Below are positions 32,179-38,834 of a DNA stretch of 58,482 nt, piece by piece. The notes beneath the pieces were generated by a model that was not told the DNA's origin, did no database searches, and saw nothing but the letters and a program-made list of their open reading frames with translations. Both the position numbers and the translations under genes were made by a program. Origin of the DNA: Streptomyces sp. HmicA12. Its GTDB lineage: Bacteria > Actinomycetota > Actinomycetes > Streptomycetales > Streptomycetaceae. The stretch is taken from contig NZ_KB891819.1 in assembly GCF_000373565.1 (NCBI RefSeq), forward strand, positions 1 to 58,482, read 5' to 3'. Position 1 is the stretch's first letter, and each line of letters begins with the position of its first letter.

Positions 32179-33590
32179 GTGGGTTGGGTATGGGGTCGAT
32201 AAGTGCGGGGGCGGTTCGGCTCGGGCGACGGGTCTGCGTTCTCGGGGTCGCCGCTCTTGTCGTCATGACGGGGAGCTGGCTGTTCCTGGGGGCGGGGCCG
32301 GTCAGGGCCGTGGTGGCGTGGGCGGGGCTTGTCGTTCTCGTCGGGTGCGTCGGGGCGGTCGCGGGGCAGGTGCGTTCCGGCGGGCGCGTCTCGCGTGCGG
32401 AGGCTTACGGGGCGGCCCTGGCGTCGGTTCAGGGGGCGGCTGGTACGAGGCCGAGGGGTGTGCCACCGGCGCCGGGGACCCTGCACGGGACGCGTTGGGT
32501 CTGGATCCGGGTCACGTCGGTCGCGGTCGCCGTGGTGAGCACGGCCGTACTCGCCGCCTGTCTCGGTTTCGCTCAGCCCGAGCGTTCCGCGACGGCTGCC
32601 GCGCTCGCGGATGCCGGTTACGTGGTCGAGGAGTTGCCGATCGTCGCCGTCGACGACGCTGAGGCCGCCGGGAGCAGTTCGCGGAGTGCGACGACGGCCC
32701 GGTACACCGTAGAACTGCCGTCGGCGAGCGGGGGCGAGGCCACCGCCGCGACGTTCCGCGCGTACAACGGCAAGGGCGTCAGAGAGGTCGGCGAGACCTA
32801 CCAGGTCGCCTACGCGCCGGAGCGGCCCGGTCTCGGCGCAGTCGGCGACACCTCGGCCGAGGCCGTCGAGGCGCGGCTCGCGGGGCGTGCCCTGCCGTAC
32901 CGGAACATCCCCTTCGTCGCGGCAGGTTGGGCGATCGCCGTCGTCGTGGCGGTCGCCGTGGCGACCGGTGTAGCGTCGCGGCCTCGCCGTGAGCGACGCG
33001 TGGCCGGCGACTGGGTCGCCGTGCGGGCGACCGTGGCCGGACAGGCGGAGCACATCGAGGTTCAGGAAGGGAAGCAGGGCGAGGGCAAGGGCGGTGCGCA
33101 TTCCAGCCGTTACGCGTGTCTCGTGCTGCGGAGCGAAGCGGGCGAGGACGTCCCGCTGGCCGTCGCGGCGAAACTGTCGGCTGCCGCTCCCCTGCTCACC
33201 GGCAGCGCGGGCTGGCTGTTGTGGAATCCGCTGGGGGGCGGCGGGGCTGACGGCAAGGCCAAGGTCACCGCGGACTTCGTCGCCGACGACGGCTGGCAGT
33301 TGCCCGGCCGCGTGCCCGGTGCCGTCGCGGCCCGGATCGCCGCCGGGCCGCGCGGACCGCTACCGACCGACGACGGGCGCCGCACCCGGCTTCTCGAACT
33401 CGGGGGCTTCTGGCCGCGCACGGTACCGATGGGTCTCCTGGTCGGCATGCTGGTCGCGGCGGTCGCCGTGGGCGCTCTGCTGATGCCGGTGAACGGTGGC
33501 TGGCGGACCTGGACCGCGCTCGTGATCGTCCTCGCACCGCTCCTCGGTCAACTGCTCGCCAAGGAGGCGGACGCTCCGGTGGCCGCATAG
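32175..33590 (+). CDS. Multi-span DUF3592-like membrane protein
   Basis: The product is 471 residues; the ATG overlaps the preceding stop. Two N-terminal helices (about 20-62), a third at about 115-135, an extracytoplasmic domain (YTVELPSASGGEATAATFRA; VGETYQVAYAPERPGLGAVG, the DUF3592-like pattern), a fourth helix (about 245-265), a cytosolic domain, and two C-terminal helices are visible. It is coupled to the WXG/glycine-zipper gene, like the membrane genes ending the other modules. Confidence 0.65.
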   Translation: MSGLGMGSISAGAVRLGRRVCVLGVAALVVMTGSWLFLGAGPVRAVVAWAGLVVLVGCVGAVAGQVRSGGRVSRAEAYGAALASVQGAAGTRPRGVPPAPGTLHGTRWVWIRVTSVAVAVVSTAVLAACLGFAQPERSATAAALADAGYVVEELPIVAVDDAEAAGSSSRSATTARYTVELPSASGGEATAATFRAYNGKGVREVGETYQVAYAPERPGLGAVGDTSAEAVEARLAGRALPYRNIPFVAAGWAIAVVVAVAVATGVASRPRRERRVAGDWVAVRATVAGQAEHIEVQEGKQGEGKGGAHSSRYACLVLRSEAGEDVPLAVAAKLSAAAPLLTGSAGWLLWNPLGGGGADGKAKVTADFVADDGWQLPGRVPGAVAARIAAGPRGPLPTDDGRRTRLLELGGFWPRTVPMGLLVGMLVAAVAVGALLMPVNGGWRTWTALVIVLAPLLGQLLAKEADAPVAA

Positions 33591-33610
33591 GAACAGCAGG
33601 GGGACGGGTG

Positions 33611-33640
33611 TTGAGGAATTTTCGAAAGTATTGCTAGGTT
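33611..33640 (+). promoter_or_regulatory. Putative promoter of the 33.7-kb membrane gene
   Basis: TTGAGG (33611-33616) and TAGGTT (33635-33640) are separated by 18 bases in an A/T-richer patch. Transcription would begin about 15 bases before the ATG at 33662, which has no ribosome site, so leader-poor translation is possible. Confidence 0.35.
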
Positions 33641-33661
33641 GCGGCTCCTCTGGCCCTGTCC

Positions 33662-34027
33662 ATGGCCATCAACGGCTTTTCCGCGGCAGACGGATTTCCC
33701 GAAGTGGGCAGCAGCAACTACGACAACCAGGCGGTGTACGGCGTGAGCTTCTTCGGTGAGGGTGAGGACCTCGAACGTTTTCTGTCGAAGGGGCGACTGC
33801 TCAGCCTGGCAGCGGTACCGATCTTTTGGGGACTGTTCATCTTCTTCATCGCGGAAGAGGGCTGGCGCTTCGGTTTCCTCATCGGTTTCCTGCTGCCGCC
33901 GGCCGCCGCGTATCTCGGCCTCGCCGGCCACCGCGAGGTGCGACCCGGCCTGACGGCGCTCGCCTGCGCCATCGCTGTCGCCACGGTGCCGTTGACCATG
34001 GGACTCACGTGGCTCGAGGCCCACTGA
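33662..34027 (+). CDS. Three-span membrane protein
   Basis: The product is 121 residues. An acidic cytosolic N-terminus (DGFPEVGSSNYDNQAVYGVS) precedes three hydrophobic helices (AAVPIFWGLFIFFIAEEGW; GFLIGFLLPPAAAYLGLAG; ALACAIAVATVPLTMGLTW). It is the last plus-strand gene before the esx genes and ends at a shared terminator. Function unknown. Confidence 0.55.
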   Translation: MAINGFSAADGFPEVGSSNYDNQAVYGVSFFGEGEDLERFLSKGRLLSLAAVPIFWGLFIFFIAEEGWRFGFLIGFLLPPAAAYLGLAGHREVRPGLTALACAIAVATVPLTMGLTWLEAH

Positions 34028-34051
34028 GCACCACGCTCCGAGAACGCCGCA

Positions 34052-34085
34052 GGGGGCGGCAGGTGCATCCGCACCTGCCGCCCCC
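34052..34085. terminator. Bidirectional terminator between convergent genes
   Basis: GGGGGCGGCAGGTGC (34052-34066) and GCACCTGCCGCCCCC (34071-34085) form a perfect 15-bp stem with an ATCC tetraloop. It separates the plus-strand membrane gene from the esx gene. Confidence 0.9.
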
Positions 34086-34118
34086 TGTCACCTAGGCCAT
34101 GTGCCTACGCGGGACGCG

Positions 34119-34409
34119 TCACGACCAGACGTTCGTGTTCCGCTGCTCCGTCTGCTGGTAGTTCTGAGCAGCCGTGTCCAGCGCGCGGGCGATGGACTCA
34201 AGCGTCGAGTGGAGGGACGCGGCGCGCTGGTCCCACTCGTTCTGCTTGGCCTGGTAGCCCTCCTGGGCCGCGCCTTCCCAGCTCGACGCGATGCGCTTGA
34301 CGCCGGCCTCGAGGTCGTCGAGCTGCTGGCGCACGTTGCTGGCGGTGGACTTGACGTCCTGGGACGCCTGGGAAATGGTCTGGAAATTGACCAGAACCTG
34401 ACCGGACAT
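34119..34409 (-). CDS. esxB: WXG100 protein, Esx type (second gene of esx pair)
   Basis: The product is 96 residues. Classical hairpin: NFQTISQASQDVKSTASNVR, then the turn IASSWEGAAQEGYQAKQ at residues ~40-55, then a long second helix. Length and the WEG motif fit the ESAT-6/CFP-10 (WXG100) family exactly. It lies 83 bases after the other WXG100 gene; the two should form a heterodimer and be co-secreted. The symbol follows Streptomyces usage and the A/B assignment could be reversed. Secreted Esx pairs are the hallmark substrates of T7SS. Confidence 0.85.
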   Translation of the reverse strand: MSGQVLVNFQTISQASQDVKSTASNVRQQLDDLEAGVKRIASSWEGAAQEGYQAKQNEWDQRAASLHSTLESIARALDTAAQNYQQTEQRNTNVWS

Positions 34410-34492
34410 GATCTCTCCCCCGGGGGATTGTGGACGGACGGTGAGGAAGCTCTACGAGCTCGTTGAAACGATGGCGCGCGGTGCGGTCCGGC

Positions 34493-34819
34493 TTAGCCGA
34501 ACGGCGAGGCCTCGGCGCCCGAGGAGATGTGACCGATGGACGCGGCCTGCTCCTCTTCGGACGACTGGTAGTTACCGGCCGTCGCGTCGATCGCTTCCTT
34601 GATCTCGTTGAGGACCCGGTTCAGCGCGGTCGCGTCCTCGTTCACCTGGTTCTGCAGGTTGTTGTACGCGGTGGCCGCGCTGCCCTTCCAGCCGGAGGTG
34701 ATCGAGTCGACCACCGTCTGCAGGCGCTGGATCTCACCCTGGATGGACTCGTTCACCTGGGAGATGCGGCCGCTGAACGCGACCATCTCCTCGTGCGTGA
34801 CATTAAATTGACCAGCCAT
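34493..34819 (-). CDS. esxA: WXG100 protein, Esx type (first gene of esx pair), -PFG tail
   Basis: The product is 108 residues from the ATG at 34819; upstream in-frame codons lack a site. FNVTHEEMVAFSGRISQVNE opens helix one, the turn is ITSGWKGSAATAYNNLQ, and helix two follows. A flexible tail after residue 90 ends GAEASPFG. Mycobacterial EsxB carries a short C-terminal tail (with a final Phe) that EccC recognises; the -PFG tail here may serve similarly. Symbol A/B uncertain. It is the first gene of the transcript from the promoter at 34921-34949. Confidence 0.85.
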   Translation of the reverse strand: MAGQFNVTHEEMVAFSGRISQVNESIQGEIQRLQTVVDSITSGWKGSAATAYNNLQNQVNEDATALNRVLNEIKEAIDATAGNYQSSEEEQAASIGHISSGAEASPFG

Positions 34820-34920
34820 GGCCACTAGCCCCCATGAGAGTTCGACTTCGGTCCCGCAGCACTCCTGTTCCCCTGGGAACATTGGGCGCGGGTGGCACTT
34901 CTCGGGAGTGCCGCAACTGT

Positions 34921-34949
34921 ACTTTAGTCACAACCGACACGGTCACCAA
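34921..34949 (-). promoter_or_regulatory. Putative esx promoter
   Basis: On the minus strand TTGGTG (34949-34944) and TAAAGT (34926-34921) are separated by exactly 17 bases. The start point would be near 34914, leaving a ~95-base leader to the ATG at 34819. Confidence 0.45.
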
Positions 34950-34975
34950 GGTGGTTCCCGGTGATCGACCGCACT

Positions 34976-34999
34976 GTGACACGACCCTCACATTGTCAC
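34976..34999. promoter_or_regulatory. Possible operator upstream of esx promoter
   Basis: GTGAC (34976-34980) and GTCAC (34995-34999) form an inverted repeat with 14 bases between, 27 bases upstream of the -35 box. Spacing suits a dimeric regulator. I cannot assign a family, and the arms are short. Confidence 0.25.
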
Positions 35000-35054
35000 G
35001 AACACAACATGCGGCGGCGCCGGAGCGTTCGGCCCGACTCGCGCTGTCGGCGCG

Positions 35055-35681
35055 TCAGTAGAGGGCTGCCACCAGCCCACCGCCGGCCGCGATGAGCACA
35101 CCGAGGCAGGCGAGTCCGATGAGCAGCGGACGCACCGGGCGCCAGCGGCCCAGCCCCTGCCACGCCTGCCGCAGATGGATGTAGCCGTACGGAGGGTCCC
35201 GGCGCCACATGTAGTTGGGGCGCGGCGCGTAGCCGGTGAGGACGCCGAACAGGCCGACGGTCACGGAGACCGTACCGAAGCCGATCAGGTAGAGGCCGCG
35301 GGCGAGTTCGGACGGGACCAGCTCGTGGGTGGCGTACTCGGAGTACCTGGTCGGCAGCTTGAACGCGGGCAGTCGCTCGCCCGGTTCGAGGCGGCCGATC
35401 CGCTCGATCGAGACCCCGGTCGCCGTCTTCCCGTTGACGTCGTCCGCGAAGGTGCCCGTGCACGTGTAGTGGTCGACGGCGAGTTCGCACGACTGGACGC
35501 GGAGGGTGCCGGGGTGGGCGGTCACGGTCAGGTGCCCGTTGAGGGCGCCGGTCCCGGCGAGCCCGATGAAGAGCCCCACCAGGATGATGAACGCTCCGCT
35601 CAGCCAGCCGGCCAGATGCCGCAGTACGTAGGCGCTGCCCGCTTCCGCGCGCTCCCGCCAGTCGTCAGGTGTCACAGTCAT
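35055..35681 (-). CDS. Membrane protein with extracytoplasmic Cys-pair domain
   Basis: The product is 208 residues. One transmembrane helix (about 25-47) is followed by a ~75-residue outer domain with RVQSCELAVDHYTCTGTF (paired Cys) and a DDVNGKTATGVSIERIG strand. A second helix (LYLIGFGTVSVTVGLFGVLT), a cytosolic loop and a third helix follow. The layout is the same as 38095-38751, so the two are probably distant paralogs flanking the CpnT-like gene. Function unknown. Confidence 0.65.
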   Translation of the reverse strand: MTVTPDDWRERAEAGSAYVLRHLAGWLSGAFIILVGLFIGLAGTGALNGHLTVTAHPGTLRVQSCELAVDHYTCTGTFADDVNGKTATGVSIERIGRLEPGERLPAFKLPTRYSEYATHELVPSELARGLYLIGFGTVSVTVGLFGVLTGYAPRPNYMWRRDPPYGYIHLRQAWQGLGRWRPVRPLLIGLACLGVLIAAGGGLVAALY

Positions 35682-35770
35682 GGTGGTGCCAGTTCCTCGT
35701 CAGCAGACCGGACGCGCGCCGAGCCGCACAGGGCTCGGCCGCTCCGGGAAGATCATGTCGGGGTTCACCC

Positions 35771-36130
35771 TCAACGAATGCGCTTGTCCCGCTCGGCTCC
35801 GCCACGCTTCGGGTCCTCGTCCGGGTCGTAGTCGCGCACCTTCTGCCGTTCCTGCGGCGACATGTTCCGCCACTGCTCGCGCAGCGGTGCCAGGCCCTCG
35901 CCGAGGGCCCGGTGACCGGACGGGCTGTCGAGTACGTCCTTCAACTCCATCCGGCCGGACAGGAGTTGACGGGCGAGGTCCTTGAGCGCCGCCGGAGCGT
36001 TCGGCATGTCGCGGACCTTGCGCAGGGAGTCGGTGAGGTGCTGGTTCTGGTCCTCGGTGAGGTTCTTGTCCTCGATGGGATATTCGCGCTCGCCGAGCGG
36101 GTCGGCGTTGTTGCGGTTACCGGTGCTCAT
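35771..36130 (-). CDS. Small charged helical protein
   Basis: The product is 119 residues. It is highly charged and helical: DQNQHLTDSLRKVRDMPNAP, ALKDLARQLLSGRMELKDVL, REQWRNMSPQERQKVRDYD. It has no membrane segment and ends in a basic RGGAERDKRIR tail. It is encoded 80 bases after the CpnT-like gene on the same strand. It may be an adaptor or immunity factor; I do not recognise a family. Confidence 0.55.
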   Translation of the reverse strand: MSTGNRNNADPLGEREYPIEDKNLTEDQNQHLTDSLRKVRDMPNAPAALKDLARQLLSGRMELKDVLDSPSGHRALGEGLAPLREQWRNMSPQERQKVRDYDPDEDPKRGGAERDKRIR

Positions 36131-36210
36131 GGTGTGGGAGCTCCTCCTGGGAAGGGTGACGGCGTGGTCGTACGTGGATCAGCGGCGGTCGGTGCCGGTG
36201 CGGCCGGTGC

Positions 36211-37476
36211 TCAGCCGAACGGCGTGGCAGGGGCCGACGCCGGTTCGGCCTGCGCCGGGACGGAGGTACCGCCGGACTCGGACGATCCGCCACCACCCGA
36301 GGATCCACCGGACTCCGACGTCCCGCCAGCCCCTGAGGAGCCACCGGACCCCGACGCCCCGCCGCCCTCGGAGGACCCGCCCGCCGGTGAACCGCCGTCA
36401 CCACCGGAGCCGCCGGAACCTCCGGAACCGCCGTCACCACCGGAGCCGCCCGAACCGCCCGAACCTCCGGAGCCGCCGTCGCCACCGGAACCGCCGGAAC
36501 CGCCGCCTTCCGACGTCCCGCCCGCTCCCGGCTCCTTCTCCTCGCCCGTGGCGGTCTCGTAGAGGTCTCCGACGCCGCCGGCCATGTCGCTGAAACCGCC
36601 CATGTCGCCCGAGGCCACGGCCGCCGCGCCCTTGTAGACGTCTCCGCCCGCCGACGTCTTGAACTCGTAGCCGCCGTCGTCGCCCTCCTCGAACTCACCG
36701 GCGACCTTGCCGAGCGTCGGGTTGACGGCGGCCACACCGAGTCCGGTCAGGCTGTCCCCCAGCCCGTCCCCCGCGCCGAACGACGACTTGATGGCCTGGC
36801 TCGACAGCTCACTGGCGACCGACTTGGCGGTGTCGACCGCGAGCTCCTTGCCCAGGTCCTTCGCCCGCTCCTTGAGAGCGTCCTTGGTGAAGTCCTTCGC
36901 CAGCTCCCGGATCATCTCCTTGGCCTTGACGACGACCTTCTCCTTGACGGACTGCAGCGTGGCCTGCTCGACCTTCTGCGCCGCCTCCTCCAGAGCCTGC
37001 TTGACCAGCGCCCTGATCATGACGACCCGGGCCGCGAACGCGGCCTCGGAACCGCCCAGCGTGACGACGGCGGACGCCTGCGCCACGGCGAACTCGATGG
37101 CCAGGTCGATGAGTTGGACGATGACGTAGATCTTGAGGGCGATCACGATCATCGCGCAGACGTCGAGCATCGCCGCGAGCACCTGGGCCGCGCCGGCCAG
37201 GCCGTCCAGGTAGCCGATGCCGTGTCCACCGATGCCGAGGCCGCTGTCGGCGAACTTGTTCCACTCGGCGATGAAGGCGTCCGCGGCGTCACCCAGGTTG
37301 GCGCTCTTGACGGCGTTGGCCGCCGTGATGCCCTCGGACTGGTACTCCTGGACCGCCTGTCCGAAGTCGCGCCATTGCTGCGCGGCCTCCATCAGCTTGT
37401 CCTCGTCGATGTTCGGCCACTCGAATCCCAGCAGGTCGAGAACCCAGTCGAGTTCGCCGGGCAGCATGATGGACAC
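36211..37476 (-). CDS. CpnT-like WXG100_2-domain protein with Gly/Ser-repeat tail, -PFG end
   Basis: The product is 421 residues from the GTG at 37476 (GAGGGGAAAC upstream), giving MSIMLPGELDWVLDLLGFEW. The hydrophobic segment lies at about 95-130. A Lys/Glu-rich helix follows (VKEKVVVKAKEMIRELAKDF). After residue ~300 come SGG, SGGDGG and EGGGAS repeats for ~115 residues, ending PATPFG. No toxin domain follows. The Gly/Ser tail resembles a flexible surface linker. Flanked by an EspC-like gene upstream. Confidence 0.78.
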   Translation of the reverse strand: MSIMLPGELDWVLDLLGFEWPNIDEDKLMEAAQQWRDFGQAVQEYQSEGITAANAVKSANLGDAADAFIAEWNKFADSGLGIGGHGIGYLDGLAGAAQVLAAMLDVCAMIVIALKIYVIVQLIDLAIEFAVAQASAVVTLGGSEAAFAARVVMIRALVKQALEEAAQKVEQATLQSVKEKVVVKAKEMIRELAKDFTKDALKERAKDLGKELAVDTAKSVASELSSQAIKSSFGAGDGLGDSLTGLGVAAVNPTLGKVAGEFEEGDDGGYEFKTSAGGDVYKGAAAVASGDMGGFSDMAGGVGDLYETATGEEKEPGAGGTSEGGGSGGSGGDGGSGGSGGSGGSGGDGGSGGSGGSGGDGGSPAGGSSEGGGASGSGGSSGAGGTSESGGSSGGGGSSESGGTSVPAQAEPASAPATPFG

Positions 37477-37597
37477 GGTGTTTCCCCTCAAGACACAGGT
37501 CGCGGAGTCGTCGTACGACAGACGCGGGTACGGATGCAGTTACGGGCGCGCGAGCGGGAGCGGGTCGGAGACCGGCGCTCAACCGCTCAGGGTCGGA

Positions 37598-37936
37598 TCA
37601 ACCTCGGTGCTGCTGGGCCGCCTGCATCAACGCCTGATAGTGACCCTGCTCCGTCTGGTCGTACTGCTCGGCCATGGACGTGAGCTTCTCGCCGATGCCC
37701 TTGAGGGCCTCGCCGAGGTGTTCGAGCGAGTCGACGATGCCGCCGCTCACCGGCTCGTACACGGTGAGGAGCGTACTGACGACCTTGACGTCGTCGTCGC
37801 CCCAGCCGTCCTCGAGCTCCTTGAGCTTGTCGCCGAACGCCTTCGACTTCGAGGAGAAGTCCGAGGCGATCTCGGCGAAGGCTCGCCCCTGTGTCCTCAG
37901 AACGTCCGCGTCGGCGTCGAAACCCGAACCCGCCAT
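37598..37936 (-). CDS. EspC/WXG100-like small protein
   Basis: The product is 112 residues from the ATG at 37936, positioned by GGGGGAAAACACC. FDADADVLRTQGRAFAEIAS opens helix one, LKELEDGWGDDDVKVVSTLL is the turn, and SLEHLGEALKGIGEKLTSMA opens helix two. A tail rich in Gln and His ends the protein. It is placed directly upstream of the CpnT-like gene, matching the 27638/26762 pair. Confidence 0.75.
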   Translation of the reverse strand: MAGSGFDADADVLRTQGRAFAEIASDFSSKSKAFGDKLKELEDGWGDDDVKVVSTLLTVYEPVSGGIVDSLEHLGEALKGIGEKLTSMAEQYDQTEQGHYQALMQAAQQHRG

Positions 37937-38094
37937 GGTGTTTTCCCCCATTGGTCCTTACTTGTGCCATCGGCCCCTGTCGCGGCCACAGTCGAGCTGC
38001 CTGCCGTACATTAGTCGACCGTCGTCGCGGGGCGCACAGCGCTCACACACCCCTCACACGCGACATCAGTGAACCCGAAGGAACACCCGTCTCC

Positions 38095-38751
38095 ATGACC
38101 AGCCCCCCACAGACCCGCCCGAAGAAGTCCCTCGGGCAGCTTCATCCGCTCGGATACGCGCTGCTCCTGGGATTCGTGGTGATGACCGCCGTGTTCGGCT
38201 TCCAGACCTTCTCGAACTTCGGGCAGTTCGGAAAACAGGGCACATTCGCCGTGAAGGACTGCGAAAGGTCGTATTCCCACAACAGTACGTCGCACCGCAG
38301 GCGTTCGAAGTCCGACGTGCGCGCCTCGTGCGGAGGGACGTTCCGTTCCGACGACGGTTCTTATGTGGACAAAGAGGCGCGCGTCACCATCGGCAGTGGC
38401 GATGCGCCGAGCGACGACGGCAAGGCGTACGTGGCGCGGCTGATCGACGCCGACGTGTCGGGCCTGCGGCTGCACGCCCAGCGCTACGACGGCGGATTCC
38501 TCGCCGCGTTCAACGGTGACTACGACCTGGTCAACCGTGAACGCGCCCTGAAGTCGGCGGGCATGGCCAGTGGCGGCCTCATCTCCCTGGGGCTCGGCAT
38601 CTTCTGCATGGCCGGCGACTGGCCCCGGGTCGGTGCGCCGACGCTCAAGGAGACGTGGCGCGGCGTCATGGGAGCGCCCAGCCGCATCGCGGTCCTGCTG
38701 TTCCTGGGCCTCGGTCTCCTGGGCCTCGTGGGATTCTCCGCCGCGGCCTGA
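38095..38751 (+). CDS. Membrane protein with extracytoplasmic Cys-pair domain
   Basis: The product is 218 residues from the ATG at 38095; GAAGGAA lies about 12 bases upstream. Helix one (LGYALLLGFVVMTAVFGFQT) precedes a ~100-residue outer domain with KDCERSYSHNSTS and RASCGGTFRSDDGSYVD. A second helix (GGLISLGLGIFCMAGDW), a loop and a third helix (AVLLFLGLGLLGLVGFSAA) follow. The layout matches 35055-35681. Function unknown. Confidence 0.65.
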   Translation: MTSPPQTRPKKSLGQLHPLGYALLLGFVVMTAVFGFQTFSNFGQFGKQGTFAVKDCERSYSHNSTSHRRRSKSDVRASCGGTFRSDDGSYVDKEARVTIGSGDAPSDDGKAYVARLIDADVSGLRLHAQRYDGGFLAAFNGDYDLVNRERALKSAGMASGGLISLGLGIFCMAGDWPRVGAPTLKETWRGVMGAPSRIAVLLFLGLGLLGLVGFSAAA

Positions 38752-38780
38752 GTCAACAGGCGGGCGAGCAGGGCGAGTTA

Positions 38781-38825
38781 CGAGGAGGGGCCCCGACCGT
38801 GCGTGACGGTCGGGGCCCCTCCTCG
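38781..38825. terminator. Bidirectional terminator
   Basis: CGAGGAGGGGCCCCGACCGT (38781-38800) and ACGGTCGGGGCCCCTCCTCG (38806-38825) form a perfect 20-bp stem with a GCGTG loop. It lies between convergent genes (membrane protein and EspI-like ATPase). Confidence 0.92.
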
Positions 38826-38834
38826 TACAGCTGT

